Shown here in pieces: positions 55,650 through 64,000 of a stretch of DNA of 64,000 bases. Positions within the stretch are counted from its first letter, which is position 1. Each line of letters begins with the position of its first letter. The notes below the pieces were generated by a model, which made no database searches, was not told where the DNA came from, and was given only the letters and a program-made list of their open reading frames with translations. Made by a program: the position numbers and the translations under genes. The stretch comes from Glycine soja (taxonomy: Eukaryota > Streptophyta > Magnoliopsida > Fabales > Fabaceae), in contig NC_041007.1 of the NCBI RefSeq assembly GCF_004193775.1, forward strand, positions 23,897,696-23,961,695, read 5' to 3'.

Positions 55650-56993
55650 CTAGCAGTTCCTAATTATATGGGCCATTAAGCCTATCATATGCTGACAATA
55701 GTTGAGGAGTCCGTGGATCTCCTCGGGGGCGGAGTAGGTGTCCACCATTGCTTTGGCCTTGGCCAGCAATCGGGGAAGTTCTTGACTCCTATTCAAGGTA
55801 AGAGCAAATCGGTTCATCCACATTGTTGCTTCTTGATGTAACGAGTCAATTACCCTTCCTCTAGCTTCCTTTTCCGCGTACACTTGGGCATATTCGTCCG
55901 CTACTTTGTGCTCGTGGGCCGTGGCTAGATTTAATTCTTCTTGGTACTTGCTTATGATGGCTAACATGTTGGTCTCGGTCTTGCATAACCGCTGAGACAA
56001 AATCCTCTTGGACCTTAGGCAAATCCTCAATTCATCCTTCAAGATCAAACTGTCTACTCGTGATTGGTCCCTTTCCTCTCTTTGGAGCTTAAGCTCGCTG
56101 TTACTGCCCCACAGAGCCCCTCGGAATTTGTTCTGGCCATGTTCTTCCCTACGGGACTTCTTGGTCTCTTGTTCTAAGGCCTTGGTGATGGCTATATTTA
56201 CGTCTCTCAGTTCGACGTTCTCCTTTCGGATCCTAATAGCTGTTGACTTGAACTTTTCTTTGACTGTTTGGGCTTTCTCGAGTTTTGTCTTAAGGGCCTG
56301 TACCTCTTTGTCCTCTTCCAGAGCTTCAACCTCCACCCCCTTAGTGGTTCTCAAATTTGGGAGCCAATCCAGATCTTGTGTGTAGGCTTTCAACCACCCA
56401 TGGTAGCCGCCGATGGGCCCGTTGCTACTGCCTCTAAGTTCCTTGTCCTTCTTTTACATCATCTCCCATGCCTTGCGGACCTTCTGAAGCACCCTCGCAT
56501 TGGTGCTATTGAAACCTCGTGCAATAATAGGTGTGAGGCCTTCCTCTAATGGTGCCCCTCTCATAGGGTAGCCAAGTTGTCTTATGGCGAGGATGGGATT
56601 GTAATTAATGCAACCTCTTGTCCCCATCAAGGGAACATTTGGAAATCCTCTGCACGAAATAAGAATCCGGGTTCTTCCTTCTTTCCATCGGGCGAACTAG
56701 TTGATAGACGCTCCTTCTTTGCTTGCTAAGAGTCAGTCCCAACTTGCCTCTTTTTTCTCTGTGCATAAGCGGTGGCCTTCTAGCGCACAAGCATGTCCCA
56801 CCTCTTGGTGGAAAAGGTGTGAAACCAATCATACGTAGAGGGCCGGAGTACAGCAAACGATCCTTGCACTATTCTTTTCACATCTTCGGTCAAAGGTGTC
56901 ATACAGATTGGCTAAGATAGTGACAACCGGGTTTTCTTTGCGGTCATGAAAGGCGAGAAAAGCGTCAATCGCTGCCTGGTCCACCAACCCATC
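55650..56993 (-). pseudogene. Gypsy-C ORF1, cut by Copia-2
   Basis: C-terminal two thirds of ORF1. The coiled-coil part (55650-56393) is open and ends MIGLMAHIIRNC. Stops follow at about 56455 and further upstream. At 56993 the frame (near VDLAAIDAF; here DQAAIDAF) is interrupted by the Copia-2 LTR. The candidate target-site copy is CCATC (56989-56993). Confidence 0.82.
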
Positions 56994-58062
56994 TGTTGGA
57001 CAAGCGACCTCAAATATCTTAAGAAGGGGGGGTTGAATTAAGATATTACAACTTATTTCCCCAATTAAAAATTCTATTTCACTTTCTATTCAAGTTATAA
57101 ATTCCCTTAATAATGAATTTCTTAAATATTGATTCAAATAGAACAATTTGAATACGAATATAAAACAATAATAAATAAAGGAGTTTAAGGGAAGAGAAAA
57201 TGCAAACTCAGATTTATACTGGTTCGGCCACACCCTTGTGCCTATGTCCAGTCCCCAAGCAACCTGCTTGAGAGTTCTACTATCTTGTAAATTCCTTTTA
57301 CAAGTTCTAAACACACAAGGACAACCCTTCCTTTGTGTTTAGAATGCTTTCACAACAAGAGACCCTCGGTCTCTTAATCCCTTTTCAGAATGAAGAAGAA
57401 GAAAAGAAGAAATCTCTCTTGAGCACTCAAATAATTCCTTATTGAATCACAAGTAATTTGGCCAAGGAATTTGTAAGAGGATAAAACGATTTTTCTTTAT
57501 AAGAGGATAAGACCTTTTTGTTCTGAAAAACTCTTAGCAAATTCGTGTCTCAAGTCACATATATATAGGCCTTTGATAGCCATTCAAGAACCACATAAAA
57601 AGATGTGACTGTTGAGAATATTTTCTGAAAATCTGCTCTGGTAATCGATTACAGTATATGTGTAATCGGTTACAAGCTTTAAAATTTGAATTAAAACGTT
57701 CAGAAACTACTGGTAATCGATTACCATATATGTGTAATCGATTACACAGTACAAATTTTAAATTCAAATTTAATAGCTGTTGTAAATCGTTTTTGGCCAC
57801 TGGTAATCGATTACATCCTCTGGTAATCGATTACCAAAGAGTAAATCTGTTGAAAAAACCTTTTTAACTTATATTTCTTGGCCAAACCTTTTGCGACTTC
57901 AATTGGAATTCTCTTCCTATTTAATATACCCTTCCTAAGACTCTAGAGACTGTCTTGATCATTCATCTTGAATATCTTTGTCTTGAATAAATCTTTGAGA
58001 AGCATGTGATTCATGTAATCCTTTGGCATCATCAAAACATTCAGCTTGATCCTTTGTCTACA
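56994..58062 (-). repeat. Copia-2 3' LTR
   Basis: 1069 bp, TGTTGGACAAG...GTCTACA. Contains GTAATCGATTAC palindromes (about 57640-57836, one variant ATCGGTTAC), TATA near 57559-57567 (minus), hairpins at 57014-57046, 57307-57342 and 57357-57375. It lacks the 180-bp extension found in the Copia-1 LTR. Confidence 0.9.
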
Positions 58063-58063
58063 A

Positions 58064-58077
58064 TCTCCCCCTTTTTG
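58064..58077 (-). other. Polypurine tract of Copia-2
   Basis: Minus strand CAAAAAGGGGGAGA next to the 3' LTR, same as in Copia-1. Confidence 0.82.
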
Positions 58078-58504
58078 ATGGTGATAATACCTGAAATCAA
58101 GACAAGCTATATACAAGATGATAGCACGTTCACACAACCCTTACTCCCCCTATCTTTTGGCATGTATGCCTAACTTTTGTTATTGATAAATTTGTAATAA
58201 ATTTCTAATTGATTTCTAACCCATATGTGCTCTCCCAAGTTCTCTCCCCCTTTGGCAACATCAAAAAGAACTAGAGCAAAACAATCAATATCCAAACATT
58301 AACACAATAAATATCTAAACAAAGCCAACCATTAAATCAAAATAAATCCATACAGCGTCATAATTAACCAAAACAAAAGCGAGAATTATAATAATAGTGC
58401 AAGACTACGATAACTAGAACAAAAAACCAAATACACGACGATAAAACAAAGTACTAATAATACTTAACCACTAATAAAAATAAGTTAGAATAATAACATA
58501 TAAT
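58078..58504. other. Noncoding 3' region of Copia-2
   Basis: AT-rich, similar to 9081-9487, with further CTCCCCC blocks. No gene. Confidence 0.5.
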
Positions 58505-59638
58505 CTAAGAGGATGAAGGAGGCGGTAGTGGTGGATCAAAGCAAGTTCGGATGAAGGAGACATCTTCTTCAACTCTGGTGATCCTTGATTCCATAGCATC
58601 GAACCGCATGTCAACTTGCAATTCCATGGCATCAAACTTGTCACCAACAAAAGTCTGAAGTCCATCAAACTTGTCCATAAGCCTTCGAAGAAGAGTGGAA
58701 TTATCTTCAACTGGTAGGTTGCCTTCTTCATCAGCGGATTGAGCGCCCTTTTTGACCCAAGAGCCATCATGGTCTTTGTGGTATCCAAAAGAAGCAATCA
58801 CAGAAGCACCAATTAAAAAGGATCTCTTGATTGGAATATAGGATTCAGAATCAAGAGGAATTCCAAAATGACGAAGAAAGAGAGTAACAAGCTGTGGATA
58901 TGGTAGTGGAGCATTTAATCGCAATGCCTTATGCATGCGATATCTGACTAAGTGTGCCCAGTCAAGTTGACGCCCTGTATGAAAGGCCCACATGATAATT
59001 AGATCTTCCTCAGAAACCTGGGCAAGGTTGGAAGACTGTGGAAGCAGAATACGCATAATTAAATAGTGAAGGATGCGGCTTTCAAAAGCCAACGACCCGG
59101 CAAGAAGACGTCTGGTCATATTCGCATTGTTGGTGCAAACCAACTGGCGGGCATCATGTGCAAAGAAATCAAATTTCCAGTCGTCATTCAGTGTACCTTC
59201 AAATGGTACACCGTCACTAGGTAATTTAGTTAAGTCATGGAAAAGGGACTGGTCAATGACCATTTTTATCCCCAAAACCTCAGAAATCAGAGTGTTGTCC
59301 TGAATTTCAAGATTACAATAAAAAGCTTTAACCAATTCAGGATAAATAGGCAATTGTAATGACATAAAAGGTAGAAGACCTAAGTTCTAAAAGGCTTGAA
59401 TGCAATCAAAGGTTTCATCAGAAAAGAATTCCATATCAATAAACTTAGGGTCGATAATGGAACGAGATGAGAAAAGATTTGAGTACCGTTTCTGCTGTTC
59501 TTCGGAAGAAAACAATGGGGAAGAGGACAATGAGGGTGGAATTGGTGCTGTGGATGCGCTAGTGGCTCCGGAACGATGAGCTCTTGAAGCCGAAGCGGAG
59601 GCGGAAGAACCCATTTGTTTCTTTGATGATTCTGCCAT
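58505..59638 (-). pseudogene. Copia-2 ORF3, one nonsense mutation
   Basis: Same length (377 codons) and start (MAESSKKQMG, ATG 59638) as Copia-1 ORF3, with high identity along the protein. A CAG-to-TAG change at 59387-59389 (after the FDCIQAF block) stops it at codon 84. No frameshift. The core blocks KMVIDQSLFHDLTKLP and HTGRQLDWAHLVRYRM are kept, so decay is recent. Confidence 0.88.
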
Positions 59639-60127
59639 TTGAAGGAGTTTTTGCAGATTTCAATCGGTGAAATCAAAAGAGAAATGAAAAAGAAGAAGAT
59701 TGCAATTTACGGGAGTTGATTTGATTAAGAAATGAGTGAGATACGAAGGTTTGGAGGTTTGGGAATGGAGGAACGTCGCAAGAGAAAAGGGGCTGCGCAG
59801 GGATGTTTGGAAAATGTGATATTTATAGAGCAGGACGCGTGGTAATCGTTACAAGTAATGGTAATCGATTACAGGAGGAGGCAGCCTACTGGTAATCGAT
59901 TACATGAATATTGTAATCGATTATAGGCCATCTATTCTAGTGTAATCGATTATAGTATTCATGTAATCGATTACCAGAACAAAAAATAGCCTTTTTCCTA
60001 AAAGAAAAACTTATTTCTAAGTCTAAAAACTTATACTATCTTAATAATTAATTATACTAACAAAAAGTAAATTAAATTAAACAATACAAGTGTTATACTC
60101 AATCAAAACACAATCAATCATAAAATT
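59639..60127. other. Spacer between pol and ORF3 of Copia-2
   Basis: 59639-59980 holds the ORF3 leader and candidate promoter; the rest is AT-rich with no ORF. Confidence 0.5.
59820..59974 (-). promoter_or_regulatory. Candidate internal promoter of Copia-2 ORF3
   Basis: Exact GTAATCGATTAC at 59861, 59892 and 59963 with variants at 59842, 59913 and 59942. On the minus strand TATAAATA follows (59827-59820), 182 nt before the ORF3 ATG, as in Copia-1. Confidence 0.52.
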
Positions 60128-63100
60128 TTACCTATCCAAATCACTAAGGTCTAAAAGTCCTAATTCTCTTCTTATTGAAAAGAATATATCCTTTGGGAGA
60201 GGTTTTGTAAAGATATCAGCATGCTGATTCTTTGTATCAACAAACTCTAGCAAACAATCTCCCTTTAGAACATGGTTTCTTAGAAAATGGTGCCTTATTT
60301 CTATATGTTTCGTTCTAGAATGTTGTACAGGGTTTTTGGATAGATTAATGGCACTAGTGTTATCACACCTAATAGGTATTCGATCAAGAAGGATACCATA
60401 ATCAGATAATTGTTGCTTCATCCATAAAATTTGTGCACAACAACTGCCGACAGAGATATATTCCGTTTCAGCAGTGGATAAAGCAACACTTTTTTTGTTT
60501 CTTACTATGCCATGAGACAAGAGCGGATCCAATGAATTGACAAGTTCCACTTGTGCTTTTTCTATCAGTTTTAGATCCGGCAAAGTCAGAATCAGAATAT
60601 CCTATTAAGTTACATGTTGAGTTCTTAGGATACCATAATCCTAAATTTATTGTACCTAATAGATATCTCATGATTCTCTTAACTGCACTCAAATGTGATT
60701 GTTTGGGGTTGGATTGAAACCTAGCACACATGCATACACTAAACATAATATCAGGTCTACTAGCAGATAAATAGAGAAGAGATCCGATCATACCTCGATA
60801 TTGTTTCATGTCTATAGATTGACCAGATTCATCTTTATCTAAGTAACATCTAGTGCTCATCGGTGTAGCCATGTGTTTTGCACTTTCCATCCCAAATCTT
60901 TTGATCAATTCCTTGCAGTATTTGGCTTGATTGATGAATATACCTTCTTGAGTTTGCTTGATTTGTAATCCCAGGAAGTACTTTAGTTCTCCCATCATTG
61001 ACATTTCAAATTCACTTTTCATATCAAGGGAAAATTCCTTGCACAATGAATCATTAGTGGATCCAAAAATTATATCATCAACATATATTTGAACCAACAA
61101 AATATCATTATGCTTTCTCTTTATGAACAATGTGGTATCCACTTTACCTCTAGAGAATTCTTTTTCTAGAAGAAAATTGCTTAAGCGTTCATATCACGCC
61201 TTAGGGGCTTGTTTCAAACCATAAAGAGCCTTTTGCAATTTATAAACATGATTTGGTTTATCCGGGATTTCAAAGCCTGGGGGTTGTTCAACATATACTT
61301 CTTCTTGAATTAAACCATTTAGAAAAGCACTTTTAACATCCATTTGATAGAGTTTAAAATTCATTATGGATGCATATGCTAAGAGCATTCTAATGGCTTC
61401 TAATCTTGCAACTGGAGCATATGTTTCTTCGTAGTCTATTCCCTCTTCTTGATTATACCCTTTTGCTACTAACCTAGCCTTATTTCTAATAATTATGCCA
61501 TGTTCATCTAATTTATTTCTAAAAAACCATTTTGTTCCTATGACAGGATAATTTTCAGGTTTTTCTACCAATTTCCACACATTGTTTCTTTCAAATTGAT
61601 TCAGTTCTTCTTGCATGGCAATGATCCAGTTATCATCTACTATGGCTTCTTTTATATTTTTAGGTTCAATCATAGATACAAAAGACATATTATTGCATAA
61701 ATCTTTAAGAGAATGTCTAGTTGTTACCCCTTTTGATATATCACCAATAACGTTGTCGAGGGGATGATCTCTTGAGGCTTTCCATTCTCTTGGAAGTTCA
61801 TTATTTCCTCTAGCCCCATTATCTTGAGAATCCTCATTGCTTCCTTCATCTTTTTCTTTAGAATCATTTCCATGAGTATGTGTATCTTCTAAGGAATCTG
61901 AAATATCATCTAAAAAATCCTTCCTTGGAAGAATGGCATTAGACTCATCAAAGGAAACATGTATAGACTCTTCAATTGTCATTGTTCTTTTATTATATAT
62001 TCTATAAGCTTTACTATGCAGAGAATATCCAAGGAAAATACCTTCATCTGACTTAGCATCAAATTTTCCTAAGTTATCTTTTCCATTATTCAATACAAAA
62101 CATTTACAACCAAAGATATGAAGATGTGAGATGTTTGGTTTTCTGTCATTGAACAATTCATATGGAGTTTTCTTTAAAATGGGTCTTATTAAAGCCCTAT
62201 TTAAAATGTAGCATGCAGTGTTAACGGCTTCTGCCCAAAAGTATTTTGGAAGAGGAGTATCATTTAATAAAGTTCTAGCAATCTCTTCAAAAGATCTATT
62301 TTTCCTTTCAACAACACCATTTTGTTGAGGGGTTCTTGGTGCAGAAAAGTTATGCTCAATCCCATGCTTATCACAAAATAATTCAAATTCTTTATTTTCA
62401 AACTCACCCCCATGATCACTCCTAATAGATATAATCTTTAGATTTTTCTTATTTTGAATGATTTTTTCAAGTTTTCTAAATGCTTGAAATGCATCATTCT
62501 TATGAGTGATAAAAAGAGTCCATGTGTATCTAGAATAATCATCAACTATAACAAGAGCATAGTAACTTCCTCCAAAACTCATGATTCTGGAAGGACCAAA
62601 CAAATCCATATGAAGTAATTGTAAGGGTTGAGTAGTTGAAACAATGTTTTTAGATTTGAAAGAAACTCTAGTTTGTTTTCCCTTTTGGCATGCATCACAT
62701 AGCCTATCTTTTTCAAATCTTAGTTTTGGCAAACCAACAACTAAATCTTTTGATATTAATCTATTTAAGTGTTCCATGTTTATATGTGCAATCCGTTTAT
62801 GCCACAACCATGGATCATCATCTTTACTAAGAAAACATTGATTATTATCTAGTTTTTGACTTAAGTCTATCATGTAAACATTGTTGACTCTAAACCCTAT
62901 ATGCTTTATATTCATATCATGTTTATGTTCAATGACACACTTTTGAGAATCAAATGATACCAGATAGCCTTTGTCACATAATTGACTCACACTAAGCAGA
63001 CTATGTTTAAGACCTTCAACAAGTAGAACATTTTCAATGGAGGTTGAAGCATTTGTACCTATTTTTCCAACTCCAAGAATTCTACCTTTGTTGTTGTCAC

Positions 63101-63206
63101 CATAAGCTACATGTCCGCTTTTCTTGGGAGAGATATGTATGAATTTTGATTTGTCTCCCGTCATATATTTTGAGCATCCACTATCTATGTACCACTTTTT
63201 CCTCAA
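60128..63206 (-). pseudogene. Copia-2 pol: protease, integrase, RT, RNase H, broken
   Basis: Residues counted from 63206 (not an ATG; pol would be made with gag). Protease DSG at 8-10; integrase zinc finger H136, H141, C170, C173; integrase core D201, D264, E300; the hydrophilic linker with many Asp/Ser/Asn; RT from about 550. A Trp-to-stop change (TGA, 61194-61196) interrupts RT after [13 protein letters not shown] resumes in frame with YVDDIIFGS. An extra A in a run of A near 60490 shifts the frame at the start of RNase H (SKKQK|SVALS); RNase H then reads ETEYIS, DNTSAIN and HIEIRHHFLR. A TAG at 63213-63215 precedes the pol frame. Confidence 0.9.
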
Positions 63207-63226
63207 GGGTTCCTACAAAATCAAGG

Positions 63227-64000
63227 TTATAACTTAGGTACCCAAACTTTATTGGGTCCTTGTGTGTTAGTATGAATAAAGGATCCTTTTGGGACCCAAA
63301 TCATTTTAATATTGTTACAATTTCTTATAAAATAGCATGTAGATGTGCCATGCCCTTTTCTTCCACAGTAAAAACATGTGATAGAACTAGAATTATATTT
63401 TTGTGTGGAAGTAGAGAAGTTTTTATGAAATTTTTGTTGTTTTTCAGATTTATATCCTAGTCCAGCCTTATTAGAGACATGTCTTTGCTTTCCTAATATG
63501 ACATCTAAATTATTTTTACTATAAGTAAATTTTGCAAGTGAATTTTTCCACTCTTTGATTTCTTTTTCATACTTTTCACAACAACTACAAGAATCTGACA
63601 TTTTCTTGTTAGAAATAGTAGAGATATGAACTTTTTCATTTGATTTAGAAATTGAGACTTCATTTCTAAGATGATCTAATTCTTTGTTTAATTTTAAAAT
63701 TTCATTTTCTAAATTTGAAATTGTTTTCTTTGAAGATGAAACTAACTTTGCAAGTTTGACTCTTTATGCAAATCAGCAAATGCATCTTGCAATTCATCAA
63801 AAGAAATAGATAAATTGTTTGAAGATGTTACCTCTTCATCACTTTCATAACTTTTTGCCATAAGGCAGAGGTTTATTTCTTCATTTTCTGAATCTTCAGA
63901 AGATTCCATATCGTTTTCATCCCATGTAATGTATGCTTTCCTCAATTTCTTTTCATTAATATTTTTCTTGAAGATGGGACAATCAACCCTCAGATGTCCA
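63227..64000 (-). pseudogene. Copia-2 gag C-terminal part, frameshifted, partial
   Basis: At the right edge a knuckle end (GHLRVDCP) is visible, then an acidic stretch (SSEDSENEEINLCLMA). A one-base deletion near 63758 shifts the frame after FADLHKES. The next frame runs to 63227 with a heptad-like stretch and a CX2CX4HX4C knuckle (CFYCGRKGHGTSTC). It ends ...VWVPKL. The 5' part of gag and the PBS lie off the edge. Confidence 0.82.

Larger units (their letters stand above)
44690..56993 (-). mobile_element. Gypsy-C: decayed Tat/Ogre-like element with two copia insertions
   Basis: Minus-strand order: ORF1 (cut at 56993 by Copia-2), gag (55432-53238), solo LTR, protease, intron, RT-RNaseH-integrase, 3' ORF. 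All ORFs have stops or frameshifts. The region between MPYVESAEE and CPSS is uninterrupted here, so it serves as the reference for the split Gypsy-A protease. Confidence 0.85.
56994..64000 (-). mobile_element. Copia-2: Ty1/copia element with pol and ORF3, 5' end off window
   Basis: Minus-strand order from the right edge: gag, protease-integrase-RT-RNaseH, ORF3, polypurine tract, 3' LTR. Inserted in Gypsy-C ORF1. The LTR and ORF3 are close relatives of Copia-1, so it shows what the autonomous ancestor of Copia-1 looked like. Gag, pol and ORF3 each carry disabling changes. SIRE/Maximus-like by layout (inference). Confidence 0.9.

Noticed and set aside
1..64000. Host protein-coding genes
   Set aside because: Every supported long frame belongs to a retrotransposon family; none looks like a host gene.

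Overview
The window is plant nuclear DNA made almost wholly of nested LTR retrotransposons, nearly all on the minus strand. No host gene, tRNA, rRNA or CRISPR array was found. Element types, AT-rich LTRs full of the palindrome GTAATCGATTAC, and Ogre-like Ty3/gypsy elements with extra ORFs suggest a phaseoloid legume, most like soybean (Glycine). That assignment is from familiarity, not from a search.

Layout. (1) 1-36114 is Gypsy-A, a Tat/Ogre-like Ty3/gypsy element on the minus strand. Its 5' LTR is 34445-36114, followed by a PBS, ORF1 (coiled-coil protein), gag-protease, a 179-nt intron, RT-RNaseH-second RNaseH-integrase, and a 3' accessory ORF. Its 3' LTR is off the left edge. (2) Its protease exon is split by Copia-1 (7847-13747), a young non-autonomous Ty1/copia element with 1219-bp LTRs and TSD ATGGA. 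(3) About 14.65 kb of the Copia-1/Gypsy-A segment appears twice. The two outer copies are essentially identical. The sequence between them (about 18840-27312) is riddled with one-base indels and has two abrupt chimeric junctions, so it looks like an assembly patch made from uncorrected long reads. (4) 36115-41530 is Gypsy-B, an older element with many stops, into which Gypsy-A inserted. (5) 41531-44690 holds a tandem-repeat array and LTR-like remnants. (6) About 44690-56993 is Gypsy-C, a third decayed relative, interrupted by a solo copia LTR (51601-53237) and by Copia-2. (7) 56994-64000 is Copia-2, a nearly full copia element running off the right edge, with gag, pol and ORF3 all broken.

How the parts work. 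In the gypsy family gag-protease and RT-integrase lie in different frames and appear joined by an intron whose splice keeps the frame in two separate copies. Gag packages RNA, protease matures the polyprotein, RT with two RNase H domains makes cDNA, and integrase inserts it. Copia-1 has gag but no RT or integrase, so it would need an autonomous relative such as the Copia-2 family. Both superfamilies carry, after integrase, an ORF of the same 'putative plant transposon protein' type, and each such ORF is preceded by a promoter-like block sharing a palindrome with its own LTR.

Most notable signals: a run of five hairpins with near-identical loops and unrelated stems in the transcribed leader of the solo LTR; a hairpin next to the PBS whose stem covaries between three LTR families; candidate internal promoters for the 3' ORFs; a buried second polypurine tract inside the Copia-1 LTR; and the likely misassembly.
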